Part shown: in pieces, positions 1 to 8,507 of the stretch
How positions within the stretch are numbered: the stretch's first letter is position 1
Layout of the letters: each line of letters starts with the position of its first letter
DNA from: Patulibacter sp. SYSU D01012
GTDB lineage: Bacteria > Actinomycetota > Thermoleophilia > Solirubrobacterales > Solirubrobacteraceae
Direction of reading: 5' to 3'
NCBI RefSeq assembly: GCF_017916475.1
Contig: NZ_JAFMTB010000002.1
Span: forward strand, 1,356,660-1,420,659
Length of the DNA: 64,000 nucleotides
Position numbers and translations under genes: made by a program
Notes under the pieces: generated by a model
What the model was told of the DNA's origin: nothing
Seen by the model: the letters and a program-made list of their open reading frames with translations, nothing else
Databases searched by the model: none

Positions 1-2806
1 CGATCAGCGTCACCGGCACGTTCTGGACCGCCTGCCGAAACCCGTACGTCGGCATCGACGCCAAGATCAGCTGTGACTGCAGCCCCGTGAACTTCTGGCC
101 TGCCCGCGTGGCGCGGGTGATCGACTCAGCGCCCCCACGCTTCATCTCCCCCATCGCGTCCTTCGGGATCACGAAGAACCGATCCGTCGTCTTCCAGTTG
201 ACCGAGCGGACGTCCTTCAGCGGGACAAGCTCCCCCTCGGGAATGCCACCAACCTCGCCGTCGTCCGGGACGTCGACCGTGTCGCGCTCGAGACGCTTCG
301 GCGCCCACGCCACCCAGTCCTGCTCGTCGATCAGCTGCTTCCGAGCCGCGTTGTCCCACTCCTTCAGCGTGAAGCCCTTCCCGCTGTTCCTGGCCCACTC
401 CGGCACGAGATCCTGGAACAGCTCGTTGACCATCCGCCACTGCACGGACCGCTTGATCGACTCCTGGATACCCAGCTCGTACGCTCGGTCCGACGTGTCC
501 CGGAACCCCTTGAGAAACAGCGACAGATTGGACTTCTTCGGCCCGGCGACCGCGCCTCGCTCGGCGCCGCCGCCCGAGAACTGACTCGCGACGCCAGCCG
601 TCGAGTTCCGGCGGTGCTTGACGAACACAGGGTCCGGGGTGCCAAGCCCCTGCGCCCGAGCCGCGTTCTCCGTCGCCGTCGCGAACCGGTCCGCCTCAAC
701 CGTCCGCGCGCGATCCAGAACGTCCGCCGGCACCTTCCGGTTCATCGGCCGCGACCCCACGAGCTGCTGCACTGCCCGCGCCTCCGCCGCCAGCTCCCGC
801 GAACGACGCGCATCCCGACGCCCCGACCGGGCGCGCTTCAGCTCGCGGCCGATGTCCTCGAGCGCCTTACGTGGCGTCACCTGCTCGAGCCGGTCGATCG
901 CCGAACGCCGCGGCACGTACGCCTCACGCGTCCCGACAAGCTCACCGAGCGGCGCGTACCGGCGCGCCTTCTGCGTCGACGGTCGCACCGACTCGCCCGC
1001 GACGCGCTCCACCGCGGGGCGGCGCTGCTGCTCGTACGCCACGAACTCCCGCAGTCGCGGCGTCAGCACCGCATCGGGGTCGGCCTCCAGCTGGTCCCTC
1101 AGCTCCCGCAGCTGCACCAGCTCGTCCACGTTCGGGTCGTTCACCAGCGGCGCGTACTGCGCGGCATACGCGCCGGGGTCCGCAACCTGCGCCTCGCGAC
1201 GCTCGCGGGTGATCATCGCGACGCGCCGGTCGATCGCCTTGATCGACGCCTGCGCGTCCAGCGGGTTGATCGTCCCCTCAAGCGCATGGACTGCCGCGCG
1301 CTGCTCCATCGGCCTAAGCGCCCGGAACCGCCGGCCCGCATCACGGGTCAGCTTCGTCGACAGCCGGTCCATCCGCCGGAACGCCGTCGACTGGATACGC
1401 GACACCTGTTTGCGCGCCGCACGGTTCCGGGCACCCTTGCGCAGCGGGACGACCTGGCCCTCGTCGGGGACCATGCCTCGGACGCCAGACACCAGCTGGC
1501 GCAGCAGCTGGATGCGCTCGCCTTCCTTCTTTTCCTTCCTGGTCCTGCCCGCGGGCAGCGTCTGGCGGCCCTCCCGCGTCTGCTCAAGCTGCCTCGTCAC
1601 GCGCCGCGACCGCGCCCGGTCCACCGTCCGCTGCACCACCAGCCCCGGCAGGTTCCCCGCCTTCCGCTGCGGCTTCGCCCTGTTCGGCGCGACCAACAGA
1701 TCAGGGCGCGGGGCATCCGTGAACCGCGACACCGCGTTCGCCGCACGGTTCGCCCTGGACCCCTCACGTGTCGTCTTCGCGACCGCCCGAGACGCACCCG
1801 ACACCGCCCGCGCACCACCACCCGTGTTGAACGTGCCGATCACGTCCACGACCTCCGGGGCGATGCCCTCCTTCTTCAGCCGCTCCCGGAACTCCTCGTT
1901 GCGGCCCTCCACCAACGGCCCGTACCGTCGCTTGTAGTCCGCCAGGATGCCCTTCCCCGCCCCCGCCGGGTCCTTCGCCGCCTGGATCACCCCCGCCGGG
2001 ATGTCCTTCACCATCTTCGCCAGATCACCCGGCAGCCGGCCCACCTGGCCCGGGTCGTCCTTGACGACCTTCGCGACCTCCACCGACGTCGCGACCGGCA
2101 GCAACGCAGCGCGAGGCAGATCCGACGCGATACCCGCCCGCACCTGCCGGCCTCCACCGCCAGGGATCGCGCCGCTACTCGACCGGCGAAGCGACTTGCT
2201 GATCCCCTCCACGCTCTCCGCCGCCAGATTGACCGCGCCGCCACCCAGATCCTTCAGCGTCTCGCCGGCCTTCGCGCCCGTCAGCGACCCCAAGATCTCC
2301 TGCAGCGCCGACGTCTTCGGCTTCACCCGGCCAAACGGCTTCGTGAACCCGCCGATCGCCTCCGACAGCCGCTGCATCTGCACCGCAGCGTCATGACGCT
2401 TGTTCGCCGCATCCGTCTTCGTCTCGCGATCCTGCGACTGCTGCGCACGCCGATAGTGAACCGCCAGGATCTCGCGATCGTTATCCGACGCCCGACCCTT
2501 CGCGGCACGCCGCTCCGCCGCCGCAACGGCACGCTGTCGCTCCGCCCGCGTCTTGCCGGTGTACTGCCGGACGACCTGGCCGCGCACCACGCGGGTGCGC
2601 TCACGCTGCCCGACCGCCTTCGCCTCACGGTCGCTCTTGCCCTGCGCCCGTGCGGACCCCTCCGCCACCGACCCCGTGACCGTCCCCAGGACATTCCCGA
2701 GGAACCCCGCATCCGGCTTCGAGCCGGCCGGCGGCCGCTTCCTCGGCTTCCCGCGCTGCGACAGCGACGACCCGCGACGCCCGCCGCCCTTCCCATCGGC
2801 CTGCAT
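1..2806 (-). CDS. Large phage internal virion / polyvalent-type protein, 3' part missing
   Basis: The minus strand is open from an ATG at 2806 to the window edge, giving at least 935 codons with no stop. The ATG overlaps the upstream stop (TGATG), so translation is probably coupled. The protein starts with a basic, low-complexity stretch and continues with Arg/Lys/Glu-rich helical sequence. Near the truncated end (about residues 890-935) lies a segment of the type GLQSQLILASMPTYGFRQ. In large phage ejection proteins and polyvalent plasmid/phage proteins, a similar segment precedes membrane-associated helices. I infer a DNA-ejection or internal-core virion protein. The family is not certain, and the C-terminus lies outside the window. 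Opposite-strand frames here are Arg/Ser-rich shadows. Confidence 0.72.
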   Translation of the reverse strand, partial: MQADGKGGGRRGSSLSQRGKPRKRPPAGSKPDAGFLGNVLGTVTGSVAEGSARAQGKSDREAKAVGQRERTRVVRGQVVRQYTGKTRAERQRAVAAAERRAAKGRASDNDREILAVHYRRAQQSQDRETKTDAANKRHDAAVQMQRLSEAIGGFTKPFGRVKPKTSALQEILGSLTGAKAGETLKDLGGGAVNLAAESVEGISKSLRRSSSGAIPGGGGRQVRAGIASDLPRAALLPVATSVEVAKVVKDDPGQVGRLPGDLAKMVKDIPAGVIQAAKDPAGAGKGILADYKRRYGPLVEGRNEEFRERLKKEGIAPEVVDVIGTFNTGGGARAVSGASRAVAKTTREGSRANRAANAVSRFTDAPRPDLLVAPNRAKPQRKAGNLPGLVVQRTVDRARSRRVTRQLEQTREGRQTLPAGRTRKEKKEGERIQLLRQLVSGVRGMVPDEGQVVPLRKGARNRAARKQVSRIQSTAFRRMDRLSTKLTRDAGRRFRALRPMEQRAAVHALEGTINPLDAQASIKAIDRRVAMITRERREAQVADPGAYAAQYAPLVNDPNVDELVQLRELRDQLEADPDAVLTPRLREFVAYEQQRRPAVERVAGESVRPSTQKARRYAPLGELVGTREAYVPRRSAIDRLEQVTPRKALEDIGRELKRARSGRRDARRSRELAAEARAVQQLVGSRPMNRKVPADVLDRARTVEADRFATATENAARAQGLGTPDPVFVKHRRNSTAGVASQFSGGGAERGAVAGPKKSNLSLFLKGFRDTSDRAYELGIQESIKRSVQWRMVNELFQDLVPEWARNSGKGFTLKEWDNAARKQLIDEQDWVAWAPKRLERDTVDVPDDGEVGGIPEGELVPLKDVRSVNWKTTDRFFVIPKDAMGEMKRGGAESITRATRAGQKFTGLQSQLILASMPTYGFRQAVQNVPVTLI

Positions 2807-4281
2807 CAGCGACCCCCCAGGGCGTCGGTGATCGCACCAACGACCGCGTCGGTGGCGTTGCCGGTGAAGCCGCCGCGCTTCGGCGCCGCCTTCCATCGCG
2901 CCCACTTCGACGGCGGGTTCCGGCCATACATTGCCTTGTACGCCCGGATGGTGTTCGGCCGCAGACCGCCGTACGCCAGATCGGACAGCAGCTGCCGCGC
3001 GAACCGGTCGTTCACGCCGAGGTTGTCCGCCAGCAGCTTCCGGAACTCCGACGGGTTCTTGGCCTTCCGGCGGGCGTTCGACAGATCGCCCGCTTCGGTG
3101 ATCTGGTCGACGCGCTTGATGAAGCCGCGGCGTTGCCGATCGTCCGGCGTCAGCTTCGCCTTGTCCTTCGCGTCCTTCTCGCGCTGCCGCCGGCGCTCCT
3201 TCTCCGCCGCCTGGTCGGCGCGCAACTGCGTCAGCTCGCGCTGCGCCTCGAGCCGCTTGTCCGTGTCCTCGGACCGCGCGTCACGCGTCAGCTGCGCCTC
3301 CTTCGCCCGGAACGCGCGGTCAGTCGCCTTCTCCTTCGCCGACGCCTTGATCTTCGCGGCCTCCGTCGCCACGTCCGCCGCGGCCTTCTGCTGGTTGAGG
3401 CCGAGCGTGTTGACCGCCAGCTCCGTCTGCGCACCCTGCTGCCGCAGATTCAGCAGCGTCGAGATGTAGTCCTCCTGCGCCGACGACACCGCCTTCGACC
3501 GGCCCTGGTTCAGGTCGCGAAGCTGGTTGTTCAACTGCGCCGACAGCGAACCCTGACGCTCCGCGCCCTGCTGCGCCGACGCCGCAGCGATCTCCCTGAG
3601 CCGCTGATTCCCCGCCTCGCCCGCCGCGGTCTGCGCATCCAGCGAGATCTGGGAACCCGACAGACCACGCGCCTTCGCGGTCGCCTGCTCCTGCGCCAGC
3701 TGCGCCGCCGCACCACCATCCAGCCCGGCACCACGCACCTGCGCGTCACGCTCCATCGTGGCCCGTGCGTCACCGGCCGCCTGGTCGATGCCCTGCTGCT
3801 GCATCGACGCCGCCGCCAGCATCTGGTTGCGGGCGTTCTGCTGCGAACTCTGCGCGTTGGCGGCCTGCTGCGCGATCAGGTTTTGCAGCGCCTGAGACCC
3901 CGCCGCCTGCCGGTCCGACTGCACACGGTTGCGGGCCGTCGTCTGCTGCTCCTGCCGGTCGAACTCCTGCATCACCGGCGCCTGCCGCGCCGCCACCAGC
4001 GACCGGGCGAACTCCAGCGCAGCGTCCCCCGACAGCGGCTTCAACGGGTTCTCGAGCGCCCCCGACAGCACCGCGTCACGCGCAGCGGTCCGCGACGGGT
4101 CATGCCACGGCTTCTGGGCGGCCTGTGCCTTTCCGGACCCGCCCGTCCCCTTCGGCTTCTTCGGTGCGGCAGGCTTCTTCGGTGCCATCACCGGCGCCGA
4201 CACCGGCCGCGGCTTCTTCAGCTTCGACGTCTTGATCGGAACCGCCGGCGCACCAAACACCCACTTTGCGTTCCCGGCCAT
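2806..4281 (-). CDS. Ala/Gln-rich coiled-coil phage structural protein
   Basis: This 491-residue protein begins two bases after the stop of the gene upstream and shares TGATG with the next virion gene, so the three form one late-gene run. The N-terminus (about 1-55) is Lys/Pro/Ala-rich. Residues about 75-360 are dominated by Ala, Gln, Arg and Glu with heptad-like spacing, which indicates long coiled coils. The C-terminus (about 385-490) is a more globular basic domain with aromatic residues. The composition and position beside the giant virion protein suggest a minor structural or internal virion protein. I do not recognise a named family. Confidence 0.72.
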   Translation of the reverse strand: MAGNAKWVFGAPAVPIKTSKLKKPRPVSAPVMAPKKPAAPKKPKGTGGSGKAQAAQKPWHDPSRTAARDAVLSGALENPLKPLSGDAALEFARSLVAARQAPVMQEFDRQEQQTTARNRVQSDRQAAGSQALQNLIAQQAANAQSSQQNARNQMLAAASMQQQGIDQAAGDARATMERDAQVRGAGLDGGAAAQLAQEQATAKARGLSGSQISLDAQTAAGEAGNQRLREIAAASAQQGAERQGSLSAQLNNQLRDLNQGRSKAVSSAQEDYISTLLNLRQQGAQTELAVNTLGLNQQKAAADVATEAAKIKASAKEKATDRAFRAKEAQLTRDARSEDTDKRLEAQRELTQLRADQAAEKERRRQREKDAKDKAKLTPDDRQRRGFIKRVDQITEAGDLSNARRKAKNPSEFRKLLADNLGVNDRFARQLLSDLAYGGLRPNTIRAYKAMYGRNPPSKWARWKAAPKRGGFTGNATDAVVGAITDALGGR

Positions 4282-4283
4282 CG

Positions 4284-4691
4284 TCAGTCCTCTCGATCCC
4301 GCCGGAGACCGTCGAATGCATCGACACCGTCATAGGCGAGGCGCGCGCCTGCCAACCGCCCGACGCCCGCGCGGTCTCGTGCCGCAGGGTGCATTCGGAT
4401 GGCCCACGGCGGAAGCGGCCACGTCTCGCCCATGGATTCGCGGTCGTCGGGCTCAAGCGCGCGAGCCATCGAGACGAGTGCGTAGAGATTTGCCGTCTCG
4501 TCCCGCTCGAGTGCAGGCAGCAGCGACGTCACGTCGAGGTCGCCGAGCGTCAGGTTCAGCAGCTCCTGGACAGCCGACGCTAGGAGGTCGACGCGCTGGC
4601 GGGTGCGATGCAGCGTCTCCTTGATGAAGTCGGCCTCGTCGAACTCCCCAGTCGAGTTCGTCGGCGTGTTGGGCGGTTGGGCGTCAGCCAT
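4284..4691 (-). CDS. Small acidic phage protein of unknown function
   Basis: This is a predicted 135-residue protein. I chose the ATG at 4691 because GGAGG lies just upstream, and because the longer reading frame runs into what looks like a real gene on the other strand. The N-terminus is acidic and polar (MADAQPPNTP...). The middle is helical, with a Leu-rich stretch around residues 35-60 and a Trp/Pro motif near residue 90. Its stop is two bases before the ATG of the coiled-coil virion protein, which places it first in this late operon as visible here. No family is recognised. A head-tail accessory or scaffold-like role is possible from position only. Confidence 0.55.
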   Translation of the reverse strand: MADAQPPNTPTNSTGEFDEADFIKETLHRTRQRVDLLASAVQELLNLTLGDLDVTSLLPALERDETANLYALVSMARALEPDDRESMGETWPLPPWAIRMHPAARDRAGVGRLAGARLAYDGVDAFDGLRRDRED

Positions 4692-4757
4692 GCCCTCCAG
4701 TCCACCGATCGTCGCAAGAGATGACGCATTTCTCGGGCGTCGGGCTACGTTCGGCCG

Positions 4758-5162
4758 GTGCCTGAAACGGAGACCATCGACGACGACGCGGACGTCCGGT
4801 ACCGCGAGGACATCACAGGATACCCTCGCCCACTCCGCGGCCGGGTGCGAAAGGTCGAACAGCAGGTGGCCCTCGTTGCGACGAAGCGCATTCGTGACAC
4901 CACCAGGGCTGCGTCGTGCCTGATGCCTGAGACGTTGGAGCTCGAGGTTAAGCAACTCGGCGCCATGCGCGGCTTGCTCCGGTACGGCTACGCCGGCGTC
5001 GGCAACCTCCGTGAGCTGTACGTCTCAATCGCCGCGACGGCAATCATCTGTGCCGAAGCAGCTGACCGCCCGCCGTACCTCGCTGACCGGGCGCCGCAGC
5101 CGCCGGCCGCCTTCTTTGGCGACGGTTCGTTCGACTGGCGGGCGGCAGCGAGACGCCGCTGA
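4758..5162 (+). CDS. Hypothetical small phage protein, divergent from the virion operon
   Basis: A GTG start at 4758 gives 134 residues. The N-terminus is strongly acidic (PETETIDDDADVRY), followed by a mixed-charge helical body and a Pro/Phe-rich C-terminus ending in Arg residues. Composition looks protein-like on this strand and shadow-like on the other. The gene is divergent from the 135-residue gene at 4691, with only about 66 bases between them that must hold both start regions. No strong ribosome binding site is visible before the GTG. The function is unknown and the start is uncertain. Confidence 0.5.
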   Translation: MPETETIDDDADVRYREDITGYPRPLRGRVRKVEQQVALVATKRIRDTTRAASCLMPETLELEVKQLGAMRGLLRYGYAGVGNLRELYVSIAATAIICAEAADRPPYLADRAPQPPAAFFGDGSFDWRAAARRR

Positions 5163-6060
5163 GGTGGCCGAACCGCCACTTGCCACCGATCCGTCAACGG
5201 CGAGCAGGCGAGAGCGTGGGAAGAGGGCGACGCAGTAGCGACAAGCGAGGGCGGGCAACGTCGCATCGGCGAGGAAGGCGAGCCCGTAGAGCCGACGGCG
5301 ACGTTAGCTGGTGCCGGCGGTCGGCAGTCGGCGTCCGCCCTGCACGCGTCGTGCAACCGCACGCGCGTGCCCCTGCCTCTTCGCCGCTGACCCGGCGGCC
5401 CGGTGGCCGGGTGGCCCGGTGGCCGCTGCCTTTCGGCTCCCTGGATGGTGGAGTGCTCAAGAGAGACGCGCACGCCCGGCCTCCCAGCACCGCTGTGCAA
5501 CCGAGGTCCGTGCTGTTGCCAGCGGAACAGCTGCGCCGGATTGCATAGGAAAGTTGGGCGCCCCGTCCACAAGGCCGACGCCATCACCGCTGCGTGCGGG
5601 TCTCGACGTTCGTCGCGGGCTCGGCCTGTGGCGTGCCGGCTCATCATGCGGCGGTCTCTTCCGCGGTTCTCGAGTGCTCTAGTGGGCGCTCGATCCGTCA
5701 CCTACTGACGCGGCATGACGAGACCGACGAAGGAGGACGTGTGCACAGTTCTGGAGGTGGCGGAGCTGGTCATTGTTCGACGCGAACGGTGGTGCTGTAC
5801 GTGCATCGCGGCGAGATCCCGGCGGTCCCGTTCGGCGCCCGTCTGTTGTTCGTGGAGTAGCAGGTGGAGGTGGCGCTCCGCAGCACGGGGCCGGCTTTCC
5901 CCGCGGCGACGGCCACCTGAGCCAAGGCCGCGAAAACCGCCAGCCCTATGGAGCGGCGACCCTGATGGCGGTGTTGCACGAACAGATCGGCGGAGTTTGG
6001 CCTAGGCGTTTCCTGGGCGCTCCCATGGCCGCCAATCGCGCGGGTTGCCGCGTGCGGGAC
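5163..6060. other. About 900 bases with no convincing intact gene
   Basis: Apart from the broken helix-turn-helix frame described separately (5715-5863), I see no frame with natural protein composition. Around 5395-5435 there is a short internal repetition of CCCGGTGGCC/GGGTGGCC. The stretch may be a decayed or regulatory region between late genes and the accessory block. Confidence 0.4.
5715..5863 (+). pseudogene. Excisionase/MerR-type helix-turn-helix gene, frameshifted
   Basis: Read from the ATG at 5715, the first frame gives MTRPTKEDVCTVLEVAEL. The next frame then continues as CSTRTVVLYVHRGEIPAV followed by FGARLLFVE and a stop at about 5863. Joined, these would form a typical short HTH_17/excisionase-like DNA-binding domain: helix, turn, STRTV recognition helix, then a GEIPAV-x-GARLLF wing. 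The join needs one extra base near 5766-5775, and I see no slippery sequence there. The gene is therefore probably broken, or the assembly has a one-base error. An intact version would be about 49 residues, short for the family. Confidence 0.4.
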
Positions 6061-6849
6061 CTAGTCGATCCGGGCTTCGATGCGGTCCAAGACGCGTGTG
6101 AGTAGGTCGGCGAGGAGCACGTACTCTGCGGCCTCGACGGAGTCGGCCCATTCGACCTCGGTGTGGGCGATGATGTTCCGAACGGCGCCGAATGCCCCGC
6201 TGAAGAGTTCCATCGTCCCCGTGTTCTCCCCGGCGTCGGCGTCCGGGTCAGCGAGCGGCCCACCGTCCGGCGAAAACGCATGGCGCATCAGGGGAACGCC
6301 GACGAGCAGTCGGCCGTTCTTACTACGGGGCGCTCCCGCTAGTCGCCGTACGCGGGCCTCGACGCTGCGCAGCCCGACGAGGGCTGCCTGTTCGAATGCG
6401 CCGACGGCGACAAGTGGCCGGACTTTCTCGGCGAGCGTCTCATGGAGGTCGACGCCGAGCCGGCGGGTTGCGCGGGCGAAGGCCACTGCGTTTGGGCCCT
6501 TCTGTTGAACCGTTCGCCCCCACGGGGTGAGCTGGTACACGTCGGCGCGGCTGTCGTTGGGTTGAGACCTGTCGGCGGGCGGCCAGTTGACTAGGAGGCC
6601 ACTGTTCACGAGGTGTTGGAGGGCGCTCGCGAGGTTAAGCGCCTCGTCGCTGTGGCGGCTCAGCACCGCGCTGGAGTGCGTTGCCACCGTGCTGGCACTT
6701 CTCGGCTCGGCGATCGCCAGGAGCGTCGTCGCGATGTAGGTAGATCTTCTGAAGGGTCGAGCGGCGTCGAGCTCGGGCAGAATCAGGAACGCCAGCTCGG
6801 CGGCCGGGCAGTCCCTGACGAGGTCGAGCGTCAGGGCGGTGCGGTACAT
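6061..6849 (-). CDS. TIGR02391 (Ymh) family protein with RNxxxH motif
   Basis: This is a 262-residue protein. The N-terminal half (about 40-115) looks like a winged helix, ending in LTPWGRTV. The C-terminal part (about 150-262) matches the TIGR02391/Hypoth_Ymh pattern: a helix with GLRSVEARVRRL, then LFSGAFGAVRNIIAH and a final helix. R224-N225-x3-H229 fits the R-x4-H signature of HEPN-type ribonuclease domains. That link is my inference from the motif, not an established function for this protein. The gene follows the dGTPase gene by 30 bases on the same strand, so the two are probably co-transcribed. A role as an effector or regulator in phage defence is plausible. Confidence 0.65.
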   Translation of the reverse strand: MYRTALTLDLVRDCPAAELAFLILPELDAARPFRRSTYIATTLLAIAEPRSASTVATHSSAVLSRHSDEALNLASALQHLVNSGLLVNWPPADRSQPNDSRADVYQLTPWGRTVQQKGPNAVAFARATRRLGVDLHETLAEKVRPLVAVGAFEQAALVGLRSVEARVRRLAGAPRSKNGRLLVGVPLMRHAFSPDGGPLADPDADAGENTGTMELFSGAFGAVRNIIAHTEVEWADSVEAAEYVLLADLLTRVLDRIEARID

Positions 6850-6879
6850 CAGGCGCGGTCTGCTGGTCGCGCGGCCGGG

Positions 6880-8262
6880 CTACGCGCCACGGGCGGCAGC
6901 GTCGAGGACCGTCCCTGGATCGACACCCGAGATACGTCGGTACAGGGCAAGCGCCGACGCCTCCGTGAGTCCTGCGACGAGGTCCGTGACCAGGCGGTGG
7001 CGTGCAGCCGGGGTCTGCGCCGACTTGAGACGGGGGCGGTAAGCCGGGGGCAAGAGCCGCGCGTCGCCGCCAGGTTCCGTCGCTTCAAAGTATGTCTCGT
7101 ACAGCCGGTTGATCACTTGCCGGCGGCCGCTCTGAAGGACGGCGAGAGACGGACGCTGGATGACGTAAACCCACGTCAGTTCTTTCAGGACGGCCACCTG
7201 CCGCTCGGCATCTTCTTCGATCCTGAGCCACGCGCAGTTCGGGTCGGTCGGGTCGTCCTCAACGGAGATTGCGTTCAGGTAGGAAGTGATCAGGCTGGAT
7301 GCGAAGTCGCGAAGTGCGGCCCGCTGGTCGACGCCGCCGTCGTACGCCTCATCGATGAGGAAGCCGGACAGAGCATCCTGGAGGGCACCGATGAGGCCGT
7401 CGATGTCGTCCTTGCCTCGTTCCTCAAGGCCTTCCCGCAGCCGAGCGATTTCGGAGCGGTTACCGGCAGCCAGGCGGTCGAGAGGCACGAGGCCGGCCCG
7501 GAAGAAGTCATCCACATCGTGGACTGCGTAGGTGATGTCGTCGGCCCAGTCCATCAGGCGCGCGGTGAGGGACGGCTGGTCAAGCGCCGAGTCCCGGCGG
7601 GCCCAGTCGAACGCCTCGACGTCTTCTACGTACGTGCCCCACTTCTTGTTCTGCGCTTCGACATGCGGACGTCGCGCCCACGGGTACTTGAGCGCACCGT
7701 TGAGCGTTCGGCGGGTGAGGGCTAGCCCAGGGGCCGGTTCGCGGATGGCGAGACGGGTAAGGATGCGGAAGCTCTGGGCGTTCCCTTCAAAACCGCCCGA
7801 GGGATTGAGGCGCTCGAGAGCTTCTTCTGCCACGTGGCCGAACGGTGGGTGCCCGAGGTCGTGGGCGAGCCCGGCGGCTTCTGAGGCGTCCGGGTCCAAC
7901 GAGCTCACGAGCCGCGCGGCGTTCCCAACGATATGCGCCTGGTCGACGCCAAGAAGGAGCTTCTCGGTGCTTCTCCGTGCCAGCTGTGCGACTTTGAGCG
8001 AGTGGGTCAGCCGGGTGTGAAACGCGTGCCCCAGCTCGGGCTCGGTCACCTGCGTCACCCCGCCCAGCCGCTGGAACGCCGACGCGTAGAGGATGCGGTC
8101 GCGATCACGTTGCCCACCGGTGCGATAGCGGCTTCGAGGCGCGTCGTTCGGGACGGGTCGTCCCCCCGCGGTGGCGCCTTCTCCCCGCGCCAGCGTGGCG
8201 GGGATGCGATCGTCTAGGCGGAGCTTCTCCTCATCCGTCGGGACCCGGACGGGAACGCGCAT
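6880..8262 (-). CDS. dgt: dGTPase-family HD phosphohydrolase
   Basis: This 460-residue protein belongs to the deoxynucleoside triphosphate triphosphohydrolase family, which cleaves dNTPs to the nucleoside and tripolyphosphate. Visible family motifs are RDRDRILYASAFQRL (about 52-66), HTRLTHSLKVA (82-92), the HD metal site AHDLGHPPFGH (H134/D135), GFEGNAQSFRI (158-168) and a later Asp-rich DWADDITYAVHD (238-249). The set of metal ligands looks complete, so an active enzyme is expected. The ATG lies two bases after the stop of the preceding 80-residue gene. In prophage and defence contexts, known dGTPases deplete dNTPs to stop phage replication. Location in a prophage accessory block suggests the same here. 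Confidence 0.85.
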   Translation of the reverse strand: MRVPVRVPTDEEKLRLDDRIPATLARGEGATAGGRPVPNDAPRSRYRTGGQRDRDRILYASAFQRLGGVTQVTEPELGHAFHTRLTHSLKVAQLARRSTEKLLLGVDQAHIVGNAARLVSSLDPDASEAAGLAHDLGHPPFGHVAEEALERLNPSGGFEGNAQSFRILTRLAIREPAPGLALTRRTLNGALKYPWARRPHVEAQNKKWGTYVEDVEAFDWARRDSALDQPSLTARLMDWADDITYAVHDVDDFFRAGLVPLDRLAAGNRSEIARLREGLEERGKDDIDGLIGALQDALSGFLIDEAYDGGVDQRAALRDFASSLITSYLNAISVEDDPTDPNCAWLRIEEDAERQVAVLKELTWVYVIQRPSLAVLQSGRRQVINRLYETYFEATEPGGDARLLPPAYRPRLKSAQTPAARHRLVTDLVAGLTEASALALYRRISGVDPGTVLDAAARGA

Positions 8263-8264
8263 AA

Positions 8265-8507
8265 TCAGGCGTGTTGCGACGACACGCGGACGCGGTGCCG
8301 ACTGTCGCTATCGAGCTGGCGCTCGGCGACGAGTCGCCCCAACGCGATCATGAGGACGGTGGGCGTGGCACGCTCGGCGATCTCAGGGTCGCTGAGCTCG
8401 CGCGGCGACCACCAACGATCCGGCTCCGACTTCGCCCGCTCGTAGATGGCAGCTCGCGCCTGCGTCACCGCGGCAGCCAGCTCTGTCAGTTCGGCTTCGT
8501 CACCCAT
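8265..8507 (-). CDS. Small protein heading the dGTPase operon
   Basis: The ATG at 8507 is preceded by AGGAGGAG at good spacing, which decides this start over a longer frame. The 80-residue product begins with an acidic helix (MGDEAELTELAAAVTQARAA). It continues with WWSPRELSDPEIAERATP and a predicted helix MIALGRLVAERQL, then a short basic tail. The WSPREL...A...LGRLV pattern resembles a small winged-helix or DNA-binding fold, but no family is certain. Because it leads the operon with the best ribosome site, it may regulate the operon or act as sensor or antidote for the downstream enzymes. That role is inference. Confidence 0.6.
   Translation of the reverse strand: MGDEAELTELAAAVTQARAAIYERAKSEPDRWWSPRELSDPEIAERATPTVLMIALGRLVAERQLDSDSRHRVRVSSQHA

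Noticed and set aside
614..3469. Long plus-strand open frame of 951 codons
   Set aside because: Very Arg/Pro/Leu-rich, opposite to a continuous minus-strand virion gene. Typical antisense shadow in G+C-rich DNA.
4988..5701. 237-codon minus-strand frame
   Set aside because: Arg/Pro/Ser-rich low-complexity composition, overlapping the better 134-residue plus-strand frame. No motif seen.
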